DNA of 64,000 bases, from NCBI GenBank assembly GCA_018417955.1, contig JACTVC010000009.1:868001-932000 (forward strand), given 5' to 3'. The position numbers and the translations under genes were made by a program. The notes beneath the pieces were generated by a model. The model saw only the letters and a list, made by a program, of their open reading frames with translations, was not told the origin of the DNA and did no database searches. Every line of letters begins with the position of its first letter. The first letter of the stretch is position 1. Source of the stretch: Laccaria trichodermophora (taxonomy: Eukaryota > Basidiomycota > Agaricomycetes > Agaricales > Hydnangiaceae). Below are positions 12,295-23,322 of the stretch, one piece after another.

Positions 12295-13498
12295 TCATAC
12301 ATTCAGCAACCGTTTACCCCCTTGCCATACTGTAAAGCTGACAGCGGTCATAGGAATAACTTTAAGGTAACCTATGCTTAGCCCGACATAAAATCCTTTC
12401 CATCCTCTCGAATGATAAATCCCTCTAAGTGTTTCCCCCCACCCAAGCCAACGGTCAGGATGAGTAATCCCACCCACCTGCATTCTTCTGCGTACTACCT
12501 CGAAGGGGTATGATGCTGTTTGAGCAATGGCCCCCGAGAGTGCTCCAATTGCAAGATCTGCAGCAGGGGTCGGTGGCGTGTGCCCCACCTGGGAGGGAGG
12601 GAGAAGACAGGACCTCAAGAATCCCCAGCTTAGGAATGAGACCCCGGCATAGGGTATCATCCCCATTATGGTAACAGTAAAACCACGATAGAACTTGAGA
12701 GCTGGAAATCGGCTGAATATGCCTTTTGGGGCGGTCTCTGCCTGGGAGGCCTGGGAAAGCGGCTGCATCGCTCCTTCGCGGAATATGTGGCGCGCCGCAC
12801 CTACGAAGGACGGACGGGAGAGCTCGCCAGGTGATTTTGTCTGAAATGCCATCCTTACCCGTATAACTTCAAGGGGGTAAGTGAAAAATACAGAGATAGT
12901 GCCTGTGGTCTCAAACGTCAGCAGAGCTTGTGCACACATATAAGACGATATGTACCCGAAAGGGCGCCGGCAACAAAACGCCTAACATTGGTTTCTTGTT
13001 GTCTCGTGGGCATTAGATACTGCAAAGGCGAAAAAAAGTAAGAATGTAAATGATGCGACATTGGGCGTCGGACAAACATAGTGGACTTGGTCGTAAGCCA
13101 TAAATTTGATAGCGGCGTATGGAAACACACGCAGAAGCGTCGCCGAATGACCTTGGAACAGTCCACGGAATCCACCTTGGTGAAAGATCTCCGTCCCAGC
13201 ACGAAAAGCACCACTCCAGCTTCCTACACATTCGTGAGCGACAGCCGGCCTTCGGAAACAAGATGATCATTACCGGCATATTTCTGAAACTCAGGATTTG
13301 AGGCTTGAAAGAGAATCTTGACCCTGTCAAGCGGCGCGACCACAGTCTTTGCCTGGTCAAGGGTTATCAGGGATGAACGGGTCCAGTTGGCCAATTGAAA
13401 CTCACAACGCATCCAGCCACCCCACCCGCAAGCCCAGAACGGATGATATAGTGCAGAGATTGCTTGTCTGAGGACGCTGAAGCAGCACCTGTACTCAT
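12295..13498 (-). CDS. LEU5: Mitochondrial carrier, LEU5/SLC25A16-42 type (coenzyme A transporter)
   Basis: A six-helix inner-membrane carrier predicted to move coenzyme A or a related nucleotide into mitochondria. Three carrier signatures are visible: [16 protein letters not shown] in repeat 1 (a variant of PxDxxK), [15 protein letters not shown] in repeat 2, and [15 protein letters not shown] in repeat 3. The C-terminus [21 protein letters not shown] is characteristic of the LEU5 branch. Several short introns break repeat 1. The start chosen is [17 protein letters not shown]; an in-frame ATG 38 codons upstream exists but its extension is not carrier-like. It shares a ~207-bp divergent promoter with HOP2. 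The carrier family is certain and the substrate is assigned by similarity only. Confidence 0.85.
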
Positions 13499-13705
13499 TC
13501 GCAACGCCCAGAGATCATGCAGGTGGGCGAAATGCGCTAAAAGGGGGGGCACAATGCGAGGGAAGGAAGAGTTGTGTTCAGGAGAACAGGGTAGGTTTAA
13601 ATTTACTTTCACATCCGGATCAAGCTGCTACCTACCACGTGACTCCCATAGCCGAAATCGCGTGCGATACATCCAACAACGACAACTTCAAGGAACTAAA
13701 TAGCC

Positions 13706-14756
13706 ATGGCATCAAAGTCGAAACCAGAATCCAAGTTAGTTGTTTTGAAAGGGCAAGAAGGTGAAAGATTTGGGCAGCATTTTGAATTATCATTCATGAT
13801 TCAATAGCCGAGGACAAAATCCTAGAGTACCTTAAGCGCGTAGGTTGAATTCAATTATCCGAGGAAATTTGCTAAATCATCATAGATGAATCGCCCGTAT
13901 GGTGCTGTGGACGTTTCTGCAAATTTGAAGGGTGTCGTCCCAAAATCAGCGACCCAAAAAATTCTTGTCGCCTTGGCTGAGAAAGGTGAACTAGTGCAAA
14001 AGACATATGGTCAGCTCACTCTTGCGGTGCATATATGCGCGCGATTAACAAGGCAATGAAAGGAAAAACTACGTTTTTTGTCGTAAATCAGGCCAACATG
14101 GAAGCCATGCCACCTGCGCAAATTGCCGTTCTTGAGGCTGAACTAAAATCAACCAATGAGGAAATCAAGGCCCTTGCAGCTGAAGTAAAGGCTGCCACTG
14201 CGGGTGAGTACCTCAGATCGTACGAGAGTGCGAAGGTTTGAAGACCTTTGTTGGCGGAAAGCATTGGCAAAGCTGAAGACAAGTCCCACTGACGCCGAAT
14301 TGGAGAACCAGATAGTGAAGCTCGAGTCCGCTGTTGTAACATCCGCTGGCGGCATTACATCTGTGCTGACCTTGAAATTAGATTTCGAGAGTTGCAATTC
14401 GTCTTCAACCCCTTCGTTCTGGTGCGCCCCTTGTCTCCCCTGAAGAAATCGAGAAAGTAAATGCCGACTGGACCAAGTGGAGAGCTGAGTGGATATGGCG
14501 AAAAAAAGTTTTCAAAATGTGCGTGTTAAAAAATATTCTCGCACCAAACCGACGATCATAGTTCTAACAAACGAGCGACTGACACTCGGTCTTCAGGCTC
14601 TGGAATCTTGCTACGGACGCCCTACCACCTCAAGACGCCATAGATCTTGCGGAGGATCTTGGTATCGAAATGGACACCGCGGAACACACTATGATCGAAC
14701 AAGGACCTCTGTGTGCACAAAAGGCTGCAAATACGTTGAAAAGAAAGCGTCATTGA
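13706..14756 (+). CDS. HOP2: Homologous-pairing protein 2 (meiotic recombination)
   Basis: HOP2 pairs with MND1 to help Dmc1/Rad51 find the homologous chromosome in meiosis. The protein starts MASKSKPESK. It continues with a winged-helix domain (DKILEYLKRMNRPYGAVDVS, NLKGVVPKSATQKILVALAE), then YGKTTFFVVNQ. A coiled coil follows (IAVLEAELKSTNEEIKALAAEVKA, ALAKLKTSPTDAELENQIVKLES). After an acidic/tryptophan-rich stretch (KVNADWTKWRAEWIWRKKVF) the C-terminal cap ALPPQDAIDLAEDLGIEMD ends in LKRKRH at 14756. At least six short introns are required. One falls right after the first coding exon, which is only 30 nt. It is divergent from LEU5 and convergent with CBP3. Confidence 0.88.
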
Positions 14757-14929
14757 ATTTCAAACGGATAAATAGCTTTTTAAAGTCGTTGATACAACCG
14801 AGATGATAGTAGATGACTGTGCGCAATAAGAAATCGTCCAGGCAGCCATTCCACTTGGCTTAGGCTTGGACAATGACCGACGGGATAAGGCGCTGAGGGA
14901 ATGACGGAGAAAACCATTGAGAAGGGGCG

Positions 14930-16044
14930 TTAGGGAAGGGTTTGCTTTTTGATCTTCTGAGGCTTCAGGATACTAATATCCCCGTTTATAATCTCGTCGT
15001 CGCTCAAGCTTTCAAGTCTGACTAGCTCCCTCCTCATATATGCGACGAGGTCAAGCATTACCTCCGGGAAAGCGATGTACTTGTCTGACTCTTGGGGAGG
15101 AAAGTCGAAGACACCTGATCCATCGTCCTTAACTTCTTCTTTTTCCATGTCGATTTTGGCAACGTTAACGACCTCTCCCCCAACTAGATTGACGGACCTC
15201 CGGAACTGGGCTCCAACTGCGTTTGGCTCAAGAGTGATGCCCCGGGCTCCCCTGGCACCAAGGAGATTTCTCCAAACAGCTGCGGCTAATTCCATATCTC
15301 CCTTGACCAGCCCCAAGTCGAAGGAAAGGCCCATCCCAGCCCATTGTTCCTTGAAAATCTTCATTTGCTGCGATACCAAACGGTCCGGCGCGCGGTTGAG
15401 CACCATAGATTTTGACTCTTTTGATGAAGATGATGGGGGTGCGCTTGGGTTGCTGTAAAAGGCAGACTTGAAAGTGTACGGTTCAGGGGGATTTGCACGA
15501 GGTTGTAACACAGCTCGAATGCGGTCCTCTACGTCTAGAAAGAAATGGTCGATAAGACCTTGGATATAGGCTTTGCCATGAGGGCTCGGAAGAGCACGGA
15601 AACGGACGGTAAGTAGCCAGACATGGAAGTTGGTAATTGTAAACCAGGATTGAAACGTCGGGGGAAGGTGACATGCTTAACCTTGAATAAATATAACAAT
15701 AAGATAAAGAGGGGATGGGAAGCACCTTGTCGCCAAAAGATGTGATCCTCGTCAGCTCTTGCACATAGCTGTTCGTATATCGCGAATGAGCGTCGACCAG
15801 CAAGCTGCTTCGGACTACCGTATCCGAGGACGTTGGTGACAGCAAGAAAGACATTCTTGGCGGTGGGAGACGATTGAACCTTGCGAGTAAGCCATGATTT
15901 TGGCTGAGGGGGAGCAGAGTGAACGAGTCTGATGAAGCGAGGGGATTGTGACGAGACAAGGGCTTGCAGCGTTACCCGTCTTGACGCCAAAGCCTGCTTT
16001 GACGTTGCCGAAAACTGCCTTGACGTTACTTTTGACAATGACAT
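14930..16044 (-). CDS. CBP3: CBP3-type ubiquinol-cytochrome c chaperone (mitochondrial)
   Basis: CBP3 (human UQCC1) acts with CBP6 at the mitochondrial ribosome exit to translate and assemble cytochrome b into complex III. The N-terminus is basic and Ser-rich (MSLSKVTSRQFSATSKQ), as for a matrix presequence. The ubiquinol-cytochrome c chaperone domain starts at YEQLCARADEDHIFWRQ. It crosses an intron to LPPTFQSWFTITNFHVWLLTVRFRALP, GKAYIQGLIDHFFLDVEDRIR and MKIFKEQWAGMGLSFDLGLVKGD, ending with LAAAVWRNLLGARGA. About 100 further residues, including YIAFPEVMLDLVAYMRREL, form the tail. It shares a 166-bp divergent promoter with the Rho2-type gene. Confidence 0.88.
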
Positions 16045-16210
16045 AGTTCTGGGCTGAAGGGAGAAGGGAAAAAAAGTTCAAATCACGTGGGCGTGGCTGT
16101 GTGACGTCAGTAATGTTTAAACGGAGGACAGCAGTCGCCGAGGCTGTGAGCGCTCAAGGACCTCAACGACCGTAACGACTTCGAGCACCGACCTCCGCAA
16201 CGACCTCAGG

Positions 16211-17261
16211 ATGGCTTCACAGAATCCTGTGCGTCCCGGTTGCATCACTGAATTCCTCACCTCGTTACCCCCTTTCTTGCAGATTCGAAGGAAGCTCGTC
16301 ATCGTTGGCGACGGTATGTTATCACCCTGTCATTGCTCGCTTGACCCCCTCAATCCTTCGTATATCACAGGTGCTTGTGGGAAAACGTCGCTGTTATGCT
16401 CTTTTGCTTTGGGAGAATTTCCGAAAGAATACGTACGTTCCATTAGACTACTACTGTTGCCTTCTCATTTTCTCTCACTTTAGCAACCAAGTTCGCGAAA
16501 TTTACCGTTCTTCCGAATCTGACATTTGAGCATTCAATCTAGCCGTTTTCGACAATTATGTTGCTGAAATCCGCTTAGACGAAAAGCCCGTTCAGCTGGC
16601 GTTGTGGGATACAGCGTACGTTGCAGCCTTTCGTAAGAGCTATATCTAACTCATAACCAACTGGCCTTTTTAGTGGCCAGGAATCGTACGAGGTACTTTT
16701 ATTTCTGCAGCCCCTGGCAAGTTCATGACGGAGCTACTTCCAGCGCCTTCGACCCATGTCCTATTCAAAATCTCACGTCATTCTAATTGCTTTTGCCCTC
16801 GATACACCGGACTCTCTAGAAAACGTTACAACAAAGGTATCCACACTCCCAATCGTTTTGTTCTCCCACACTCATTTTAATAGTGGATCGACGAAGTGCG
16901 AGATATATGTGGCCCTACCATTCCCGTCATACTTGTCGGTTGCAAAGCCGATCTCCGACCAAATACCTTTCATCCAGATTCCCCAGACAACCCTTCCCCT
17001 TGGGTTACACGAGAGCAAGGAGAACGAGTGGCACAAGCCATTGGGGCGCGTGCTTATAAAGAGTGTTCAGCGTTGAAAATCGAAGGAGTTGACGATGTTT
17101 TCGAAACCGCGACAAGGGCGAGCATGCTTATGAGGGACGGCGTAGACAACCACAATCTAACTTTGGATTCAAGTAAGCACCATCGGAGAAGGAGCAGCGG
17201 AAAGTTTCCGGTTCAAGAGAAGGAGGTCAGAAAGAGTTGGAACTGTTGTGTTGTTTGCTGA
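16211..17261 (+). CDS. RHO2: Rho-family small GTPase, Rho2 type
   Basis: A membrane-tethered molecular switch expected to act in cell-wall and polarity signalling. All G motifs are present: GDGACGKTS (P-loop, split by an intron), QPTVFDNY (switch I), WDTAGQESYERLRPMSY (switch II, catalytic Gln kept), VGCKADLR (variant of NKxD with Cys-Lys-Ala-Asp) and ECSALKIEGVDDVFE. The Rho insert region and a polybasic tail (KHHRRRSSGK) precede a CVVC CAAX box for prenylation. The sequence RRKLVIVGDG plus the IAFALDTPDSLENVTTKW stretch resembles fungal Rho2 more than Rho1, Rho3 or Cdc42. At least six introns are needed. One exon appears to be just 7 nt (16484-16490) and encodes the start of switch I. Confidence 0.88.
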
Positions 17262-17859
17262 GGTCGCGCGATTTCTCCTATGCCGAACTTCGCCCCTTAC
17301 TCGCCACCAACTTTTCACGGATTTCCATGGACTAGAGAAATCATCCATACTTATTTGTACGTTCATCAGTTGGTTTGATTCCTTACAATTACTTTTTTGA
17401 TTCACCTGTAGTAAATGGTTATTACCAAGTTATTTCCGTCTCTAACCACCTCGTCTGCTTTCCAAACTCCAGCGTTGAGCTGCCGACATAATTGGCCTGA
17501 TTTGACCAACATAGCTGTCTCTGTTTGGACCCTGAAGCAAAGAATGTGGCCCACAATCGTTATAACAAAAAGTGCAATGTGGCCACTCCAGCCACCCGTA
17601 TATCAATAAGTGGGTCACCGCACAAAGAAGCGTGGCCATACCATCCTTTATATTCAACTATCTGTCTCTCGAAGTTTCCCCCTAAACTTACTCGACAATC
17701 ATGTTCCCCCTTCTCCCAATAATTTCGGATGATCTTGCCAGTCTGGAGTGAGTTGATACTGAACATTTTCACTGCACAATTGACAACCACTTTCTTCCCT
17801 TCAGCCCTAGACTTGCTCTTCGTTATCAGAATACCTTTATGAAGGTGGGCCGAACTCCT
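17262..17859. other. Intergenic
   Basis: About 600 bp after the Rho2-type gene. Open frames are short and none shows a recognisable family. It may include the 5' part of the decayed gene that follows. Confidence 0.4.
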
Positions 17860-18884
17860 CATGTCACTCCTCGACTTCACGAATGAAGAATTTTTTTTAG
17901 AATGCCTTGATCCGTGGCCTGAACGTTATCTATCTCGCAGCATCGACGATAAATGATGGCGAACATCCCAGTTTCCGGGAATTCACGGAATATGCTCAGA
18001 TGGTCTGTGAAATGATAAAGCTACACCTGCGAGGCAAGCCCGTCAATTTTCTGATCTTCACAACTGGAGCTGAACGAATGGGCTAGGAGACGACGTTTTT
18101 TTCACAACGCCCAACTCTGATGGGCAGAATTTGACAGACATTCTTGGGGAAGATTGTACCCTTCCTAGCACGATCGCACTTCAAATCTCGTCTTTGGATG
18201 AGATGATCCAGAGCTGGAATGAGGTTTGAATGAGCACTTCGTCATGATTCCAAAAAGCTAAAACAAGTGCGATTCTAGTGTCCCAGCTCATATACTCCTT
18301 CCGAGCTTCTAGATTTCCTGCAGAATATCCAAGAACCGATGGTGACAGGAATGCGGAAACAGGTAACATCCAGCTCACAAAACAGGGAACCATTCTTCTC
18401 ACCCAGTGGAAAGGTAGAAAGCATCCAAGGGGAACATTTGTTTAAAGCCTACTCCGAAGCACAGATGCGGGCAATGATTGAAGGTCAGCGAACGCCTAAT
18501 CCCGTAGGCAGACTTGTTGACAAGGATGCGCCTTAGAAAACGTGCTCTGGCTGGCAGCACAAAGCGACATATCCATCTTGTTACCGTGGGTCACCCAGTT
18601 TGCATCTTCACCGCTGGTACTAGAGACGCTTTTCTTCCAGCTTCTGTATGTCGCACCATGACAAGAAGAGTTCAAAGTACTGGCCAACGATATCGGCGAA
18701 AGGGTTGGCAGCACTCCCAGAGCTTGTGAAAGCACACCCATCGTCAGTTTATCTATCGTCAAAATTTGGGGAAACTTTCACACATTCTTTCTTTCTCATA
18801 CAGAAGGTGGATATTTGCTCCGTTCGACCCGTTTACTGGAGAGGACAATATATTGACATTGTAGCAACAGTTGGGAGCATCTAG
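17860..18884 (+). pseudogene. Decayed or frameshifted protein gene of unknown family
   Basis: Coding-like blocks follow each other in the same direction but in different frames: LDFTNEEFFLECLDPWPERY, then NDGEHPSFREFTEYAQMVCE with IKLHLRGKPVNFLIFTTGAE up to an in-frame TAG. Further blocks are GDDVFFTTPNSDGQNLTDIL with LPSTIALQISSLDEMIQSWN, PSELLDFLQNIQEPMVTGMR, KVESIQGEHLFKAYSEAQMR, LENVLWLAAQSDISILLPWV, and a last block with LPELVKAHPSSVYLSSKFGE. Only two bases separate the TAG-ended block from the next, so no intron can explain that join. Another stop interrupts the block near 18659. Some later joins could be ordinary introns. The family was not recognised. A sequencing error is a possible alternative for one lesion, less so for several. 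Confidence 0.45.
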
Positions 18885-18966
18885 CACCCATCGTCCCTCT
18901 AAAATTGTTATAATTTATTTTTTTGTAAAGAGCCGGAAATATATTCCTGACCTTCTACAAACCTTT

Positions 18967-19643
18967 CTATTCTTTCAACTCCCAACTCACACCACATCCA
19001 CAACCTGTCCCCTTTGAGCGGGGATTGTCGTTGACCCGAAAGCTGCTCCCAATTAGCTCCGTTGCAAAGTCTATAGTGGAACCGTTAAGAAGAGAGAATG
19101 AAATGGCATCAACGAATACATTGGACGGTTTGATGGTCGGATGTGTGAAATGGCTGGGTCCAACGTCATTCATCAGCAATGATTGTGCTTCAACGAGGGC
19201 AAAGGCAACGTACTAGTCATCGGGTGAGCGCTCTTTCGCTAAATCCATTTTGTATTGGTAGCCATGACATCCGCCCGACTCGACAGAGACTCGAAGAGCA
19301 GCGTTGGGATTGTTCTCCCGAGTTGCTATTGACATTAATTGCTGGCGCTCTCTTGTGAATAGAGGCGATTGAGTGAGGTAGAACTACATACTTCTGCTGC
19401 ACGATCGGTGATAACAAGGTTTACATGGTCCTTGGGGATAGGCTCGACGTCAATCTCTTCCGACTTGAGATACTCTAGAGAAGGTGCTTTGAGGACGACA
19501 GTTGGTTTCGCTGGGAGTTTTAAAGCAAGGGCTGCTTGTCGATGATGTGTAAATGATAAATGTCGGTATAGTCCATTGAATTGTCTGATTCCTGTCCATT
19601 GTCCTCTTGTGCACCGTCGAAGGATGTTGAAAGTAGAAGACAT
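18967..19643 (-). CDS. ISA2: Mitochondrial iron-sulfur assembly protein ISA2
   Basis: An A-type carrier which, with ISA1, supplies [4Fe-4S] clusters to mitochondrial enzymes such as aconitase and lipoate synthase. The N-terminus is a basic presequence (MSSTFNILRRCTRGQWTGIR). The A-type fold follows: VNLVITDRAAE, an intron, then LRVSVESGGCHGYQYKMDL with the first conserved Cys. After a second intron, LLNGSTIDFATELIGSSFRV leads to GTGCGCGVSWE, holding the other conserved cysteines. All three ligands are thus kept. The stop is at 18967. Start codons of ISA2 and SPP2 are only 54 bp apart and divergent. Confidence 0.88.
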
Positions 19644-19697
19644 TTGTGAGAGTTTGCCCTTACATAATCTCGAGAGTCAGGTTTGCACACAACGTCC
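19644..19697. promoter_or_regulatory. Very short divergent promoter, ISA2/SPP2
   Basis: Only 54 bp separate the start codons of two divergent genes. Promoter elements and 5' leaders must therefore overlap the neighbouring gene or lie in this spacer. No TATA-like motif is apparent. Confidence 0.5.
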
Positions 19698-21062
19698 ATG
19701 GCAGAACAAAAAGTATCCTTTACTATTCGCAGGCCAACTCCAGTATCGAGGGCAGCATCGCCAGGCAACGACTCCGACACAACCCCTTCCTTTAAACTTC
19801 CTCCTCTACCCCGGCATCTCTCCGCTACTCCGCAAGGTAGCCCCCTCGCTCGAAGTACTACCTCATCTCCAAAACCGACTCAGGTGCAACATGCTCATCC
19901 ATCCGGCGACGATTCGAGCGAGGACGAGGATGCCGTTGTACAGGATGAGCTTGTGACGGGTTTCGATAAGTTTGGTGTTCAGCGGTGTGTTCTTTTATGC
20001 CGCCTTATCCGCGGTTTGTTCAACTCACAAAAGGTCAACCACCATATTTTCTTCTATAGTCTTAGCGGAGAGAGAAAATCCAAGCAGGAGCCTTTGGTTA
20101 TCCCAGCACTGAAGAACAAAGATTGGCGTGCTTTGGCTCTCAAGCGACGAAGTGCTGGTCAGTACGTGCCCGCCTCTGCAAAAGCAGAGACGGGAAAGGA
20201 TGGAAGTGTCGGTGGATTAGGCACGAGAGACTCCATATACTCGGGACCGGTTCTTTCTGGTTTACAAGTGAAGAAACGGGAGGGCCGTGGCAGCGACGAG
20301 CACCTAGACCATGAAATGACAGAGGATATGGAAACAACAGACGTCAAGATGGAGGATGAAGAAACAGAGGACCAGAAAGCTTTGCGCGCAATCTTGGCGG
20401 AAACAAATGGGATTGAGCATGACGGCCCTGTCGTCGACATTATCCCCACACCCATCTCCGAAACTGATGCTTTGAAGCAAGATGTTGACGAGCTTCCTGA
20501 CGTTGCTACGCTCGACGACTACGCTCGCGTTCCCGTATCGCAGTTCGGAGCTGCTCTATTGCGAGGGATGGGCTGGAAGGAGGGTACTGCGGCATCCAGA
20601 AAACCCGGCAAGGGCATGGTAGAACCATATCTCCCCTCTGCACGACCAGCATTGTTGGGCATTGGCGCAAAGGAACAGGAGGTATATGATGACGGAAGCA
20701 AACGAAAAGCCAGCAAGAACACACGACCAGAACGTCGTTACGTTCCTATAATCAAGAAGGAACGCAATGATAATTCCGGTTCCACGTCGGAAGGTCGTCG
20801 ACGAGAACGATCCCTCTCGCCGCCGAGACGGGGATCTGCGCCTGTCTCCCGTCGAGGCTCCAGGTCCCCGCGCCGGTCCAGGGAGCGTGACTCCAGGGAT
20901 CGCAGTGATCCTGGATATAAAAGGAAGGATAGCCGGCGCGGGGATGCCAGTCCTCAAGATCGGACATACGACTACGAGTATGGTCGCAGCAAGGAGCGAA
21001 ATCGAGGAGGGTATGGTGATGGAGAGAGGGGTGATCGCTCGCGTGAATCTGGTCGGAAGTAG
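19698..21062 (+). CDS. SPP2: Spliceosome G-patch protein SPP2/GPKOW type
   Basis: SPP2 uses its G-patch to activate the helicase PRP2 just before the first splicing step. The first true ATG is MAEQKVSFTIRRPTP; the frame upstream starts only at a Leu codon. An intron with GTGTGT donor near residue 90 happens to be in frame, giving FGVQR|LSGERK. The Spp2-type G-patch is DYARVPVSQFGAALLRGMGW followed by KEGTAASRKPGKGMVEPYLP and RPALLGIGAKE. The tail is rich in Arg, Ser and Asp (for example RRGSRSPRRSRERDSRDRSD), as in other splicing factors. An acidic stretch of Met/Glu/Asp (MTEDMETTDVKMEDEETEDQ) precedes the domain. Confidence 0.85.
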   Translation: MAEQKVSFTIRRPTPVSRAASPGNDSDTTPSFKLPPLPRHLSATPQGSPLARSTTSSPKPTQVQHAHPSGDDSSEDEDAVVQDELVTGFDKFGVQRCVLLCRLIRGLFNSQKVNHHIFFYSLSGERKSKQEPLVIPALKNKDWRALALKRRSAGQYVPASAKAETGKDGSVGGLGTRDSIYSGPVLSGLQVKKREGRGSDEHLDHEMTEDMETTDVKMEDEETEDQKALRAILAETNGIEHDGPVVDIIPTPISETDALKQDVDELPDVATLDDYARVPVSQFGAALLRGMGWKEGTAASRKPGKGMVEPYLPSARPALLGIGAKEQEVYDDGSKRKASKNTRPERRYVPIIKKERNDNSGSTSEGRRRERSLSPPRRGSAPVSRRGSRSPRRSRERDSRDRSDPGYKRKDSRRGDASPQDRTYDYEYGRSKERNRGGYGDGERGDRSRESGRK

Positions 21063-21333
21063 GGAGACGAGTGAGGTTCAAGGTGAATTCCGCCTCTCCA
21101 ATTTGTCGGGTTTTTCAATATATATTACATACTGGACGATATTGCTCTAGATATCATTTATACACATGAACCCGAGTCAAATACCTACCGATTTGAGCAG
21201 TCCAATGTGCGGTTGTCATTAGACAGGGCGGGGATACATGAAGCTGCGAGTCAAACCTCCTGTGTAGATTATGGTATTGTGCAGGTAATGGAATGGTATT
21301 ATGTATAGATGTCCAGATACTACAGCGGTATAG

Positions 21334-23322
21334 CTATGTTCGCGACTTTCGAATTTTCCCCACTGGAGCACCCTTACTAGTGACAGACGAAGAAAACAGA
21401 GGGACTTGTCCGGATAAGGCCAAACCAGCATTCCACGCGGATTCATTCCGCCCGTTAGAGGGTGGTGGCGTTGTCAGTGTGTCGTAGCTCTGCGTAGACG
21501 ATACTGCGTCATCATCAGAGTCAGGTCCATATAACTTTGGGTCAGGAATGACTGGTAGCGGACCGCCAGATTCTTGTGACTTTCGGACATACGGTGAGTA
21601 GTCGCCCGGTATGGGCTTTTCAGCTTCCTGGTTGGTGGCTGTGATAGTCCTCGAAGGTCCCGATAAGAATTCAGAGGAATTCGAACGACGAAGCTGTCGC
21701 GATGAATTGCGATCTTGCGATATGTGGGAGAGAGGACGAGACTAGATTTTTGAATACTTCGCCGTCAAATCAAAGATGATGGTACTTACTGGGGGTTGGA
21801 TGGCTATGTCTATGCTACCCAGACTCCTAGATGAGGAGCTACTTTTATGACGCTGATAGGTCGAAGGTGGCATTGTCTGCATGGGTCCAGAAAGACTCCC
21901 GTTTGAAGGACGTCGACTGTGCGTCCCTTGTTTCGACCGGTCTCCGTTGGCAAAGTTTGCAGTAGGATGTACTTGATAGCTGGCATGAGAGCCCTAAAAA
22001 TGCGTGTAAGTGCGCTTATCGTCGACGCAAAAATGAGATCTTCCAACCGATGAGTGTTGATGGCGAAGATCGCGATGGCCATTCATCTGAGGAGTTGGAC
22101 TCGATTGATCACTCTGGACTTCGGGAATAGCGCTCATGGGTGTCCTTAGCGTAGAAAGAAACGGTTCGTTCACCATCTCAAACTGTGATATTGTCGTCGA
22201 GTTTGATTCAGGAGAGGATGGTCGGGGGTAATGTCTGTTCTGAGAACTGACTGCACGAGGGCCCGGGACCATAAGAGGTTCGTCGCTATCGCGGCCCGTA
22301 ACAGAGGGAGTCTGTGGCCGCTCAGGTGTTGCGGCCCTTTGGAATTCAAAAGGGGGTGGCATACGAAGAATATTATCTGGGTCGAGATGAGGTATGAAGT
22401 TGTCCGGCGGAATGGGCACGTTTGGTCGCCGAGGGGATGGAGTCACTCCACGCACACTCACCGGCGGGACAATCTCCACTGGGCGAGGGGGTGACGAGCG
22501 AATGACGCTTGGTGGAACCGGAATGGGCTCTTGTCGTGGCATCGGGATTGGCAGAGGAGGAGGAGTATTTGGTCGAATCTGTTCAAAAGTAGAGGGCGGA
22601 CGTGACTGAAAGTCAACGTTGTCGCCAGCAGTGTCGGAAGCCGATGAGTGGCTCTGGTCAATGGAATCCAGATCGTAGTCTTCGTCTATATCTTCTATAT
22701 CTTGACTGTCATCCTCTTCGAATGAGTTTAATGCCCGGTTTTCCTGAAAAACCAGATCCCTTCCTCTTGCTAGGCCCTCTTGAATTCCCATCCGTCGACC
22801 TTCCTCTCGCGCCTGATGTACAAGCATATCCTCATTTAATTGGCGGTATCTCGATCTGGTCTTTGCTGCTTCCTTCTCCGCTTGGTGTCTTTGTCTGTCC
22901 ACAACCTGTAGGACATCTTGAGCACGGTTTACTTCCCGCTGCGCCAATAGGAGCTGAGTTTTGTACAGCCTGTTTAAAAAGCAATATCAGTTAAAGTACC
23001 AAAAACTGTTGTTACACCACAACTTTAGTTCCTCGTTCGCCTTTTGGGCCTCTTGCAACGCTCGGAGTCTTGCGTCATTCACCCTCCTTAGATGCTCAGT
23101 GACTTCTCTGGTCTTCCTCTCCGCTTCATCAGCGCGTCGCTTTTCCACCTGAATTTGTTCGGTAAATTTCAGCAACAGTTGGCTGATTTCCCTGGCTTCA
23201 CGATCGTCATTGGATGAAGGATGACGGTGCGATCGGCCACTGCGAGTCGAATGCGAGTTTGATGACGACGCAATATTCGAAAGTATTGGAATGAAAGGCA
23301 AATCACGGTCGCCAGCGGCCAT
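21334..23322 (-). CDS. Coiled-coil, proline/serine-rich protein, unknown function
   Basis: Starts MAAGDRDLPFIPILSNIASS. A long coiled coil follows, roughly residues 40-160, split by one intron: REISQLLLKFTEQIQVEKRR, ADEAERKTREVTEHLRRVND and, after the intron, LLAQREVNRAQDVLQVVDRQ. An acidic patch (SFEEDDSQDIEDIDEDYDLD) and a long Pro-rich region with PPPLPIPMPRQEPIPVPPS come next. Two more introns lead to Ser-rich exons (SSSSSRSLGSIDIAIQPP; SNSSEFLSGPSRTITATNQE) and the C-terminus VGKIRKSRT. The N-terminal architecture resembles Agaricomycete-specific coiled-coil proteins of unknown role. No enzymatic domain is visible. It is convergent with SPP2. Confidence 0.75.

Noticed and set aside
13499..13612. 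Upstream ATG extending the LEU5-type carrier
   Set aside because: The added residues are not carrier-like and would lie in the short divergent promoter with HOP2.
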